Of a DNA stretch of 48,586 nt, positions 33,573 through 41,964 are shown piece by piece. The notes under the pieces were generated by a model. The model saw only the letters and a program-made list of their open reading frames with translations, made no database searches and had not been told where the DNA came from. The DNA lies in NCBI GenBank assembly GCA_902791025.1, contig CADATZ010000024.1, forward strand, positions 1 through 48,586. Direction: 5' to 3'. Origin of the DNA: an uncultured Chloroflexota bacterium. Lineage in GTDB: Bacteria; Chloroflexota; Anaerolineae; Anaerolineales; Anaerolineaceae. The number at the start of each line of letters is the position of its first letter. Within the stretch, counting starts at the first letter, position 1. Position numbers and translations under genes: made by a program.

Positions 33573-33581
33573 TGATATAAT
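33573..33581 (+). promoter_or_regulatory. Extended -10 promoter of the phosphofructokinase gene
   Basis: TGATATAAT is a perfect extended -10, 63 bases before the start codon. No convincing -35 is seen. Confidence 0.55.
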
Positions 33582-33644
33582 GTGTACGGATAACCTCAGA
33601 TGATTATCCCATGAAACATTGTACACTTTTTTGCGGAGGCAAAT

Positions 33645-34811
33645 ATGACAAAAACACTTGCAATTCTGACCGGCGGAGGCGATGTCCCCGGGCTGAACGT
33701 AGCGATGAAAGCCACTATCGTGAACGCTCTGGAAGCCGGCTACCGCGTTTTGGGTATCCGACGCGGCTGGGGTGGTCTGCTGAACTACAACCCGGAAGAT
33801 CCGGAAACAAAACAGACCTACATTCGTGAACTGAGCTACAACGACGTTCGTAAGATCGACCGCTCCGGCGGTACCTTCCTTCACTCTTCCCGGACCAACC
33901 CGCAGAATGTGAAAAAGGACGTAATCCCTGATTTCCTCAAGGATTCCCCGCTTGGCGTTCAGAAAGACGAAACCACCTGGGATTACACCCCGCACATCAT
34001 GCGCAACCTGGAAAACCTGGGCATCAACTACCTCGTCACTGTCGGCGGCGATGACACCCTGAGCTACACCGTCCGCATGCACAACGAAGGCATCCCGGTC
34101 GTCGCCATCCCGAAGACCATGGACAACGACGTTTTCGGCACCGACTACTGCATCGGTTTCTCCACCGCCATGACCCGCTCTGTCGAAGTCATCACCAACA
34201 TGCGCACCTCCCTGGGTTCTCATGAACGTATCGGTATCATCGAACTGTTCGGCCGCAACTCCGGTGAAACCAGTTTGATCGCTTCCTACCTTGCCTCCAC
34301 AGATCGCGCTGTTATCCCTGAAGTTCACTTCAATATTGATAAACTTTCCGAATTCCTGCTCGCTGACAAACGCAACAATCCGTCCCACTACTCCGTGCTG
34401 ACCGTCTCTGAAGGCGCCATCATGGAAGGCGGCGACGTCATCGAAACCGGTGAAATGGACGCCTACGGCCACCGCAAGCTCGGCGGTATCGGTATGATCG
34501 TTGCCGAAGCTGTCAAGAAGCGCACCGGCTCCAACGTCATGTACCAGCAGGTTGGTTACATGATGCGCTCCGGCGCACCGGACTCTCTGGACCGCATGGT
34601 TGCCTCTTCCTTCGGTAACCTGGCCTGGCAGTGTGTTGAACGCGGCGACACCGGCCGTATGGTCGCGCTGCACGGCGGTAAATACACCACTGTTCCGGTC
34701 ACCATGATCCTTGCCGGCAAGAAGATCGTCGACATCGCAGCTTACTACGATATCGAAAAGTATCGCCCGAAGATCAAGGACTTCCTCGGCGTCCCGATGT
34801 TCCTCAGCTAA
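33645..34811 (+). CDS. pfp: 6-phosphofructokinase, probably pyrophosphate-dependent
   Basis: A 388-residue phosphofructokinase converting fructose 6-phosphate to fructose 1,6-bisphosphate in glycolysis. TGGGDVPGLN is at 9-18. GGDDT (134-138) has Asp where ATP enzymes have Gly104, and PKTMDND (156-162) has Lys where they have Gly124. Both are recalled determinants of pyrophosphate use. An effector-independent, reversible enzyme is therefore likely. A TGCGGAGG site precedes the ATG. Strong codon bias suggests high expression. The aldolase gene follows after 120 bases containing a GGGACTG hairpin. Confidence 0.9.
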   Translation: MTKTLAILTGGGDVPGLNVAMKATIVNALEAGYRVLGIRRGWGGLLNYNPEDPETKQTYIRELSYNDVRKIDRSGGTFLHSSRTNPQNVKKDVIPDFLKDSPLGVQKDETTWDYTPHIMRNLENLGINYLVTVGGDDTLSYTVRMHNEGIPVVAIPKTMDNDVFGTDYCIGFSTAMTRSVEVITNMRTSLGSHERIGIIELFGRNSGETSLIASYLASTDRAVIPEVHFNIDKLSEFLLADKRNNPSHYSVLTVSEGAIMEGGDVIETGEMDAYGHRKLGGIGMIVAEAVKKRTGSNVMYQQVGYMMRSGAPDSLDRMVASSFGNLAWQCVERGDTGRMVALHGGKYTTVPVTMILAGKKIVDIAAYYDIEKYRPKIKDFLGVPMFLS

Positions 34812-34831
34812 ATTCAATTGTAATGGCAAAT

Positions 34832-34859
34832 GGGACTGTCACCACAAGGTGACTGTCCC
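34832..34859. repeat. GGGACTG hairpin between phosphofructokinase and aldolase genes
   Basis: GGGACTGTCACC and GGTGACTGTCCC pair over 12 positions with one central T-T mismatch. Further GGGACAG and GGGACGATCCC segments follow to 34911. No T-run follows, so it may be a processing or stability element rather than a terminator. Confidence 0.6.
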
Positions 34860-34931
34860 AAAAATTCTTGTTTGCAAACAAAAGGGACAGTCCTATTAAG
34901 GGACGATCCCATCAAAAAGGAGATTACACAA

Positions 34932-35882
34932 ATGATCGTTACTACAAAAGATTTATTCAAAGCTGCTTACGGCAAATACGCTATCGGCGCTTATAACATC
35001 AACAACGCCGAACAGATCATCGGTCTGTTTGAAGGCAACATGCAGTCCAAAGCCCCGTTCATCATCCAGATTTCCAAGGGTGCCCGCAAATACACCAGCA
35101 CCATCATGCTCGAAGGTCTGATCCGCAGCGCTGACCAGATGTACCCGGATGCCATCTTCGCGGTCCATCTTGATCACGGCGATGAAGAAACCTGCTACGA
35201 CTGCATCAACAGCGGTTTCTATTCCTCCGTCATGATCGACGCCTCCTCCAAGCCGTTCGATGAGAACGTCGCCATCACCAAGCGTGTTGTCGATGCAGCT
35301 CATGCCAAAGGCTTGGTTGTGGAAGCTGAACTCGGCCAGCTGGGCGGCGTGGAAGAACACGTTACCGTCTCCGAAGCCGACGCAAAACTGACCGATCCGG
35401 ATTCCGTCAAAGAATTCGTTGAAAAGACCGGTGTTGATTCCCTCGCTGTCGCGATCGGTACCTCCCACGGTGCTTTCAAATTCTCCGGTTCCCAGAGCCT
35501 GCACTTCGACGTTCTCTCCGAGATCCAGAAGCGCGTCCCGGGCTTCCCGCTCGTCATGCACGGTTCCTCCTCCGTCCCGCAGGAAGAAGTTGCTCGCATC
35601 AACGCCGCCGGCGGTAACCTTGCCGGTGCGAAGGGTGTCGACGACAACCAGTTCCTGAAGGCCGCTTCCCTCGGCGTGACCAAGATCAACATCGACACCG
35701 ATGGCCGTCTGGTCTGGACCCGCGTCCACCGCGAATACTTCCGCGATCATCCGGAAGCCTTCGACTTCCGCCCCATCGGCAAGATCTTCATGTCCGAATA
35801 CGCCAACTTCATCGCCGCCAAGAACGTCAAACTCGGTTCTGCCGGCCACCTCGACGAAGTCCGCAAACTGATCCAGGGCTAA
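34932..35882 (+). CDS. fba: Class II fructose-1,6-bisphosphate aldolase
   Basis: A 316-residue zinc-dependent aldolase splitting fructose 1,6-bisphosphate into triose phosphates. HLDHGD (Asp81, His82) carries the catalytic Asp and a zinc ligand. VEAELGQLGG, GTSHGAFKF and MHGSSSVP provide the other zinc and phosphate contacts. The early AAYGKYAIGAYNINN is typical. The ATG at 34932 follows AAGGAG; the upstream open frame (from 34830) runs through hairpin sequence and is not used. A terminator follows. Confidence 0.95.
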   Translation: MIVTTKDLFKAAYGKYAIGAYNINNAEQIIGLFEGNMQSKAPFIIQISKGARKYTSTIMLEGLIRSADQMYPDAIFAVHLDHGDEETCYDCINSGFYSSVMIDASSKPFDENVAITKRVVDAAHAKGLVVEAELGQLGGVEEHVTVSEADAKLTDPDSVKEFVEKTGVDSLAVAIGTSHGAFKFSGSQSLHFDVLSEIQKRVPGFPLVMHGSSSVPQEEVARINAAGGNLAGAKGVDDNQFLKAASLGVTKINIDTDGRLVWTRVHREYFRDHPEAFDFRPIGKIFMSEYANFIAAKNVKLGSAGHLDEVRKLIQG

Positions 35883-35900
35883 ACCTTACAAATCAAACTT

Positions 35901-35933
35901 TGAAAACTGCCGCGTGATTCGCGGCAGTTTTTC
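35901..35933 (+). terminator. Terminator of the aldolase gene
   Basis: TGAAAACTGCCGCG and CGCGGCAGTTTTTCA form a near-perfect stem around TGATT with a U-rich arm, 19 bases after the stop. Confidence 0.9.
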
Positions 35934-35948
35934 AAATTGGAGAGTGTT

Positions 35949-36671
35949 ATGAACCAAACAATGTATCAGGTTTCAACCCTTCAGGCACTGGCGATGGGAT
36001 ATACCCGTCCTATCATCACAGTCAGAGAGCTTCTGCAGCATGGTGATTCCGGTCTGGGAACTTTCGAAAACGTTGATGGGGAAATGATCGTTGCCGATGG
36101 ACACTGCTACCGGGCCGATGAAAAAGGTTCCGTACAGGAAATACCCCAGGAAACAGGTGTTTCCTTCTCCTCGGTGACATTTCTCCAACAGGAACGCAGG
36201 GAAAAACTGACAGAAATCACAGACATCGATTCACTGAAAAGCCTGCTGACGGTCAAAATCGAAGAGCGGTTCGGACTGAACAGCATGCATATCGTCCGGA
36301 TCGACGGCTATTTCGAAGAAGTCAAGGCACGGGCGGAGAACGGCTTTCATTCCCAGCACGTCTCCCTCAAAGACATCCTGGCGAAAACCCAGAAAGACTT
36401 TGTATTTCGGAATCTCAGCGGCACCCTGATATGTGTCTACTTCCCGGATTACATGGATGGCATCAATATGCCCGGCTGGCACTTTCATTTAATCTCGGAA
36501 GACAGAACCCGCGGCGGCCATGTTTTCGATCTGCATATGACGAATGGAGAAGCAATCATCGACAAAATCCAATGTCTCACCATCCAGCTCCCCACCGATC
36601 CCGCCTTTGACACCTACGCACTCAAAGAAGCCTCTCACGATGAAATCAAACAGGTCGAGCAGGGGAAATAA
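35949..36671 (+). CDS. alsD: Alpha-acetolactate decarboxylase
   Basis: A 240-residue zinc enzyme converting acetolactate to acetoin, a pH-neutral fermentation branch. GLGTFENVDGEMIVADG lies at 35-51, with a conserved Glu. The zinc ligands are visible as GWHFHLISEDRTRGGHVFD, giving His178, His180 and His191. There is no signal peptide, so it is cytoplasmic. The ATG at 35949 is preceded by TTGGAGAG. The acetolactate synthase partner is not in the window. Confidence 0.93.
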   Translation: MNQTMYQVSTLQALAMGYTRPIITVRELLQHGDSGLGTFENVDGEMIVADGHCYRADEKGSVQEIPQETGVSFSSVTFLQQERREKLTEITDIDSLKSLLTVKIEERFGLNSMHIVRIDGYFEEVKARAENGFHSQHVSLKDILAKTQKDFVFRNLSGTLICVYFPDYMDGINMPGWHFHLISEDRTRGGHVFDLHMTNGEAIIDKIQCLTIQLPTDPAFDTYALKEASHDEIKQVEQGK

Positions 36672-36738
36672 GATATTTTATAACTGTTCAGAATCCATAA
36701 ATATCTCAGGTGGTGATTAATAGTTGCTGACTTTCCTG

Positions 36739-36744
36739 TATAAT
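36739..36744 (+). promoter_or_regulatory. Consensus -10 hexamer before the DUF308 gene
   Basis: TATAAT 22 bases upstream of the start codon, with no good -35. A solo element-like end (ATAACTGTTCAGAATCC) lies at about 36681-36697, as if only one terminal repeat remained. Confidence 0.4.
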
Positions 36745-36766
36745 AGAGATGTCTGGAGGAAAAGTT

Positions 36767-37285
36767 ATGAAAAATACATCAAAGGTTTTAAAAAATACGA
36801 TTGTAGATGCTGTAGGGCTCATCATACTTGGTTTGCTTCTGTTGATCTGGTCAAAGCACTCATTGACCGCAATTTTCCAAATCACGGGAATCGCGTTGAT
36901 CGTTATTGGTGTTTTGAAATGGGTGTTTTACTTTTTCGATAAAGAGCAAAAACAGCGAAGCATTTTTGATCTGGTTATCGGATTGATCATGATCGCGTGC
37001 GGGATCTTTCTGTTTGTCCGCGCAGAACCATTGGTTGACTACTTCCCTGCAGTCAGTGCTATCGTGTTGGGATATGGCGCAATCAGGATGATCACACAGG
37101 CAGTCAACGCCCGTATGGAATCAATGAAAAAATTTCTGATTCCACTGATTTTCGGCATCATATTACTGGTAATCGCGACAATTGTTTTCGTTCATCCTGT
37201 TTTCCTGCTTGACTTCATGGTGCAGGTCACAGGAGTTGCTATGATGATCGAAGGGGTCTTCATGCTGATTTTGCTGCTCCTCTAA
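36767..37285 (+). CDS. DUF308 (HdeD-like) membrane protein
   Basis: A 172-residue protein with six hydrophobic helices arranged in pairs, each ending in an IGVLKWVFYF- or GYGAIRMITQ-like segment, the repeated pattern of DUF308/HdeD. HdeD-type proteins are linked to acid resistance in enterobacteria, but the role here is unknown. The ATG at 36767 follows GGAGG by 7 bases. The gene is monocistronic with a perfect terminator. Confidence 0.85.
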   Translation: MKNTSKVLKNTIVDAVGLIILGLLLLIWSKHSLTAIFQITGIALIVIGVLKWVFYFFDKEQKQRSIFDLVIGLIMIACGIFLFVRAEPLVDYFPAVSAIVLGYGAIRMITQAVNARMESMKKFLIPLIFGIILLVIATIVFVHPVFLLDFMVQVTGVAMMIEGVFMLILLLL

Positions 37286-37334
37286 ATCAATCTCAGATAT
37301 CACATAATTGATTTCAAAATATGTAAAACAGCAG

Positions 37335-37368
37335 AAATGACGGACCCTCAGGTCCGTCATTTCTTTTG
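37335..37368 (+). terminator. Terminator after the DUF308 gene
   Basis: AAATGACGGACC and GGTCCGTCATTT form a perfect 12-bp stem around CTCA, followed by CTTTT. It also lies just beyond the converging phosphoesterase gene. Confidence 0.9.
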
Positions 37369-37378
37369 CTCTATTTAT

Positions 37379-38485
37379 TTACCGTACTTTTGGATGCAAT
37401 GTGACCACTTCGTATGTACAATGTGATTCTGTACGTGTTAGGATCGCCCAACCGGCGATACCGGGGGACACATACAAATCAGTATCTCCCACGCGATAAT
37501 AGCCTTTTACATAAAGTCCCAGCAAACTGTACACCGTATGCAGGGGGAAGTATTGCCCGTCATGGGTGTGGCCTGACAACTGAAGGTCTGCTTTTTGCGC
37601 TAAAATATCCTCCGGCTGGTAGGGCGTATGCTCAATACAGATCAGATACCCCTCTCCCGGCAGGGCGGGCAAATCATTGGGGCTGAGCCTTTCTTCCGGA
37701 CGGCTCGGATCCTCTCTGCCAAGCAGAATGAGGTCATCAGCAAGGCGGACATACTCATCCTTCACAATGGTAATGCCGTTTGCCAGCATTGTTTCAGCCA
37801 ACTCTTCCTCGGTATATTTCATGCCTCCGGCCAGGCTTGCGTTATCCTGACGGTCATGATTTCCATAAGTAAAATAAAGGGGCACGTCAAGTTCACCAAA
37901 GCGCGCGTACAGTTCCTGCATCTCTTCCTTTGTTGTATATTCATCCGTGATGTCTCCGCCCAATATGATAAATTCCGGTTCCTGCTCTTTGATCTCATGA
38001 AGAGCTTTTTCAAAACTTTCTTTCCGCTGGGCGGTACCATAATGCAGATCAGCCAGAAAAACGAATTTATGTTCAGCTTTCAGTTTTTCTGAGTTAAAAG
38101 TCAGGGTGTGTGGTCTGATCACCTGCATATTCACCACAGAATAAACAAGGAGTGATACAGTACAGATGATACTGAACAGCCCAGAATATTTCATCAACAG
38201 CTTTTTTTGTCTGATTATGCCGAACAGGAGAAAAATAACATCCCGAATCAAATCCGCCAGGAAGGCAAGATACAGACCGCCAAACAATAGCGGGAATTTC
38301 CATGTCAAAATACTGTTCGATACGACTTGAAAATAAGCAAGAACGATACAAATCAGCAGCTTCAGTATAATAAATCCGGCTGAGGTTTTCCACCCGGCGC
38401 GGGCTCGAAGGTCTCTCTGCGCAAAATGAAGACCCAACGCTGAAACAAATGTAATAAGCGAAACAATAAAAATCTCTGCCGTCAT
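37379..38485 (-). CDS. Membrane-anchored metallophosphoesterase
   Basis: A 368-residue protein. The first ~130 residues hold four hydrophobic segments. The calcineurin-like phosphoesterase domain follows with all metal motifs: FLADLHYG (DxH), LGGDITDE (GDxxD), TYGNHDR (GNHD), CIEHTPYQP and LSGHTHDGQ (GHxH). This is the YkuE/YaeI layout of membrane-linked phosphodiesterases; the substrate could be a lipid or nucleotide phosphate. AGGAG lies about 10 bases before the ATG. Confidence 0.92.
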   Translation of the reverse strand: MTAEIFIVSLITFVSALGLHFAQRDLRARAGWKTSAGFIILKLLICIVLAYFQVVSNSILTWKFPLLFGGLYLAFLADLIRDVIFLLFGIIRQKKLLMKYSGLFSIICTVSLLVYSVVNMQVIRPHTLTFNSEKLKAEHKFVFLADLHYGTAQRKESFEKALHEIKEQEPEFIILGGDITDEYTTKEEMQELYARFGELDVPLYFTYGNHDRQDNASLAGGMKYTEEELAETMLANGITIVKDEYVRLADDLILLGREDPSRPEERLSPNDLPALPGEGYLICIEHTPYQPEDILAQKADLQLSGHTHDGQYFPLHTVYSLLGLYVKGYYRVGDTDLYVSPGIAGWAILTRTESHCTYEVVTLHPKVR

Positions 38486-38561
38486 CTCATTCCATCTCCT
38501 GATTTCCTGTCACAGAATCCAACTCTGCCACATTTTCGGGAATTATCAAAATTCATTTTTT

Positions 38562-38665
38562 GTATCTATTCAGAACGGAGCACTTGGGGACTGGCACCTT
38601 GTGCGGCGCAGCCCGCAAAAGTGTGCCTGTCACCATGTGCGTCGCAGCGGGTTCTGAACAGATAC
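38562..38665 (-). repeat. Palindromic MITE-like element, copy I (best terminal repeats)
   Basis: 104 bp. Left end GTATCTATTCAGAAC and right end GTTCTGAACAGATAC are inverted over 15 bp with one mismatch. Interior arms are GGGGACTGGCACCTTGTGCGG and the degenerate inverse ending GTGCCTGTCACC. Confidence 0.9.
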
Positions 38666-38676
38666 CATTTTTTTAG

Positions 38677-38859
38677 CTAAGCAATCAGAATTGATTAGCA
38701 TCCAAAGGTGTGCATGTCATTGATTATACCCCATTACCGGGTTCTTCCTTATGACAACAAAAGGAAAACGGCGTACATCTCAGAAAATAAGGCGCACACG
38801 AAGCCGGAGCTGATGTGCCATAAGTGCTGTCCGCAGATAACATTGATGCTGAGCCCTAT
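38677..38859. other. Spacer between two REP-like elements
   Basis: GCTAAGCAAT and ATTGATTAGC (38677-38700) form a small hairpin. No gene is seen. Together with copies I and J and short flanks it makes the 637-bp gene-free stretch 38486-39122. Confidence 0.3.
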
Positions 38860-38954
38860 ACGATACCCGCAGCGACGCACATGAGGACAGGCAAACTTGT
38901 GTCGGCTTCGCGGCACAAGCTGCCAGTCTCCACATGCTCCATTCTGAATAAATA
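38860..38954 (+). repeat. Palindromic MITE-like element, copy J
   Basis: Opposite orientation to copy I, about 195 bp away. Arms GAGGACAGGCAAACTTGTGTCGG and CGGCACAAGCTGCCAGTCTCC; right end ATTCTGAATAAATAC. Confidence 0.8.
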
Positions 38955-39122
38955 CGTTAAAATAGAGGTAAGGATTCGTTGAGAGGAGAATTTCGGATAT
39001 GGCGATCAGGATACCGGCAAATCATGACGTACGGCATCGCCTTCTTCGAGAAAACAGCACTTGTAAAAGGCGCGAGAACCTTATAAGATCTGATAGATAA
39101 ATAGAAAAAGGAGACGAAAAAA

Positions 39123-40265
39123 ATGAGAAAGCAATTATTTTTTTCGATCATTGTCCTTGCTGCGATTTGCATGACAGGGTTTGGATGCGGCTCCGTATCA
39201 GCAGAGGACGTTCAGCGGGAAGTTATCCGGCTGGATGAAGATGGCTATCTGTACTATATGGATTATACAAAGGACTATTATGGTACGGATGTAATCGACA
39301 AATTACGAGAAGGGGGATTTATCGATACGGGATGTTCCACTTTCTTCACATACAACACCAACGGCGAACCCATCACTTGCAGAAACTACGACTACCCTCA
39401 CCGCGTTTCGGAAGAGGATCGTTCCCTCACAGGGCTGAACATCGTGCTCCACACAAAACCTGAAGGCAAGTATGAATCCATCGCTATGGCTGATGCTGTC
39501 TGGTGTAATCAAACAAATCCGCTGCTGCAGCAGGGTGGACCGGACATGCCTGGTTTTGATGCCAGCCTGCTTGATATCATTCCATATCAATGCATGGATG
39601 GAATCAATGAGAAGGGCCTGAGCGTATCGATCCTGCGAGTGGATATCAAAGAAGGAGATGAACCGGCGAATTATCCGATTGCATCAAGTATGCTGCTGCG
39701 TTATATGCTTGACGACTGCGCGAACGTTGAGGAAGCCATTCAAAAAGTCGATACGGCGATCGTAACACCTGAAGACTGGCAGGACTGCCACATATATGTA
39801 ACGGATGCGGAAGGTAATTATGCTGTGATCGAGAGCCGAAACGGCATCGTTTCGACCGTCGAATCGGATGTTGTGACGAACTTTTATCTCTCATACGATG
39901 ATATTGCGGATTCCTACAGAAACGGAAATCTCTGCGAAAACGCCCTCATGCTGACAGATGAGTATGGAGAAAAGCAGTACAAATTTGGGTACGGTCACGG
40001 TTATCATCGGTTTATCACCATAGCCAGCCAGCTGAAAAGTCACATAGACACGACATCACAAGATTATCGCACCGTGATGCCGGAATCCGCAGCACTGGTC
40101 ATTCTCCAAAGCGCCGCACAAAACCCGTACACAAAGGCATCCGGGATATCTATGACCCAATACAGTGTTATTTACAATAATGCGAAAAAGACACTGGAAG
40201 TATGGCCATTCCAGAATTATCAGACGTCATACGCATTTGATGTAACAGGTGCCCGGCTTCATTAA
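39123..40265 (+). CDS. Secreted Ntn-hydrolase, choloylglycine hydrolase/linear amide C-N hydrolase family
   Basis: A 380-residue exported protein with a signal peptide at 1-27. The N-terminal-nucleophile family pattern begins at Cys71 (DTGCSTFFTYNTNGEPITCRNYDY). Arg87 and Asp90 stand 16 and 19 residues after it, the same spacing as Cys2/Arg18/Asp21 of bile salt hydrolases (recalled). Thus about 43 residues after the signal peptide would have to be removed to expose Cys71 as N-terminus. Further segments GINEKGLSVSILRV and DAEGNYAVIESRNG fit the family. It may cleave amides such as N-acyl amino acids or bile salts. An AAAAGGAG site precedes the ATG. Confidence 0.85.
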   Translation: MRKQLFFSIIVLAAICMTGFGCGSVSAEDVQREVIRLDEDGYLYYMDYTKDYYGTDVIDKLREGGFIDTGCSTFFTYNTNGEPITCRNYDYPHRVSEEDRSLTGLNIVLHTKPEGKYESIAMADAVWCNQTNPLLQQGGPDMPGFDASLLDIIPYQCMDGINEKGLSVSILRVDIKEGDEPANYPIASSMLLRYMLDDCANVEEAIQKVDTAIVTPEDWQDCHIYVTDAEGNYAVIESRNGIVSTVESDVVTNFYLSYDDIADSYRNGNLCENALMLTDEYGEKQYKFGYGHGYHRFITIASQLKSHIDTTSQDYRTVMPESAALVILQSAAQNPYTKASGISMTQYSVIYNNAKKTLEVWPFQNYQTSYAFDVTGARLH

Positions 40266-40588
40266 TAAATCATAGTTGATAAGGGTCTGTTCAGAACCCG
40301 GCGGTATATCACAGAAAACAGTTTTCCCGTGTTGGCTTGGCAGCAGGAAAGCTGTTCTCTTGTGTTTTGTCTTGAATCATAACGTTTTTGTGCGTTGTTT
40401 CAGCAGGGGAATCAAGTGCCGTTCGACCGTGGACAGCGTGGTTCGGTTGCCAGTCCTTTGTGCGGGCGAAGCCGCAGCAAGAGAGCTGCGTCGTCCTGTC
40501 TGAGGAAATCGAGACTATATATAATGCTTTCTCTGATTCATCGCTGAATCAAGAATGTCGAAGAGCATCCGTATATGCGGCGGAGCGA
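40266..40588. other. Gene-free stretch with degenerate element remnants
   Basis: CTGTTCAGAACCCGG (about 40289) resembles a lone element end. GGTTGCCAGTCCTTTGTGCGGGCGAAGCCGC (about 40441) resembles one decayed REP arm. No convincing gene. Confidence 0.35.
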
Positions 40589-40813
40589 TTATAATACACG
40601 CATCTTTGCGAGGAATTCGTCTGCGGTCATTCCGGCTATCGCGGCTGCCTGTTCCAGTGTGATGATTCCATTCCGCTGAGAGTTTACCAGAATGTTAAAA
40701 TTTTTCCGTTGTTCCTGTTCCACACCCTGTTCGATGCCCTGTTCGATGCCCTGTTCGATGCCCTGCTCAAATGCTTCGTCTTTAATTTCCATTTCATGTA
40801 TTGCCATGTTCAT
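40589..40813 (-). CDS. Small Rpn C-terminal protein from internal start (RpnS-like candidate)
   Basis: A 74-residue frame (MNMAIHEMEIKDEAFEQGIEQ...). AAAGGAG lies 10 bases before its ATG. It comprises the EQGI tetrad coil and the terminal helix, the same design and nearly the same length as the internal frames at 22282 and 24835. Role as an antitoxin-like small protein is inferred by analogy. Confidence 0.52.
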   Translation of the reverse strand: MNMAIHEMEIKDEAFEQGIEQGIEQGIEQGVEQEQRKNFNILVNSQRNGIITLEQAAAIAGMTADEFLAKMRVL

Positions 40814-41131
40814 ATATTCCAGTCTCCTTTCTTCGTTCGATTTGATGTCGTTTACCGCATTTTCCAACGTTCTGCTGTATTCTCCGGAAATCTCTCCATC
40901 GTTCAGGTAACGGACGACTTCCAACAATTCCGCTCCAATCTCTCCGATTTTCCCGGTCGTATTGAGAACGACCTTCTTTGTGCCGTCTCCGAATGAGAGT
41001 CCCGGTTCTTCATGACACATATTTTCAAAGGTATAAATATATCGTTCCCGTTCAAATGGATCGTAATTGCAGATAAATATCACATAAGTATCCATCAGTG
41101 TCAGTTCATCGATCGTTTTCCGTTTCACCAT
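40589..41131 (-). pseudogene. Rpn-family gene lacking the N-terminal nuclease part
   Basis: 180 residues from an ATG with AAGGGA 7 bases upstream. TYVIFICNYDPFERERYIYTFEN is the mid-region of PD-(D/E)XK Rpn/transposase-like proteins, followed by GTKKVVLNTTG and helical parts, four EQG(I/V) tetrads and the terminal helix GIITLEQAAAIAGMTADEF. The first ~110 residues with catalytic motifs are missing. Upstream the frame continues without homology into the tandem repeat array. The retained ribosome site in front of the ATG could be chance. Confidence 0.75.
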
Positions 41132-41211
41132 AACTTTTTCCCTTACGTTAATTCTACACCGTTCCAAAAGAAAAACCAATAGCAAGATTTTTGTCAACTG
41201 AAAAAAAGCAC

Positions 41212-41963
41212 GCGTGGGGACGTATCCTGTATGTCCCGTCGCGAAGCAGGCGAAGCTCCTGCTCTGAATCCAATCGAGCGAAGCTCGCACCTTACAGAGC
41301 AGGCAGGGTGCGTCCCCTCAATGCTTTGCTTAATTTATACGGGTGACAACTTGTCTGACGGACGCTCTGGCTTAATTTGGCGAGGGGTTGTGGGGACGTA
41401 TCCTGTATGTCCCGTTGCGAAGTAGGCGAAGCTCCTGCTCTGTATCCAATCGAGCGAAGCACGCACCTTACAGAGCAGGAAGGGTGCGTCCCCTCATTGA
41501 TTTGCTAATTTATACGGGTGACGGCTTGTCTGACGGACGCTCTGCCTTGATTTGGCGAGGGGTTGTGGGGGACGGTTCTCAGTGTCCCTGCTTCGCGACG
41601 GGACACGTGAGAGCCGTCCCCGTGTCTCGTCAGGGACATCGGGGTGCGTCCCCTCAATGATTTGCTAATTTATACGGGTGACGGCTTGTCTGACGGACGC
41701 TCTGCCTTGATTTGGCGAGGGGGTGTGGGGACGGTTCTCAGTGTCCCGTCAGGGACATCGGGACGTATCCTGTATGTCCCGTCGCGAAGCAGGGACATCA
41801 GGGTGCGTCCCCTCAATGCTTTGCTTAATTTATACGGGTGACAACTTGTCTGACGGACGCTCTGCCCAGATTCGGCGAGGGGTTGTGGGGACGGTTCTCA
41901 GTGTCCCTGCTTCGCGACGGGACACTGAGAGCCGTCCCCGTGTCCCGTCAGGGACACGGCGGG
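41212..41963. repeat. Tandem array of ~160-176-bp composite units
   Basis: Four units start with GGGTGCGTCCCCTCA at 41306, 41482, 41642 and 41801. Each continues with a TTTATACGGGTGAC segment, TTGTCTGACGGACGCTCTG and GGCGAGGGG, then differing hairpin modules: CTCCTGCTCTG/CAGAGCAGG, or GGACGGTTCTCAGTGTCCC with its inverse. Frames run through it but none has coding character. Confidence 0.85.
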
Positions 41964-41964
41964 G

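Noticed and set aside
33552..34829. 425-codon minus-strand frame opposite phosphofructokinase
   Set aside because: Shadow frame created by codon bias of a highly expressed gene; no domain features.
34953..35849. 298-codon minus-strand frame opposite the aldolase
   Set aside because: Same cause; composition is not protein-like and no start signal is present.
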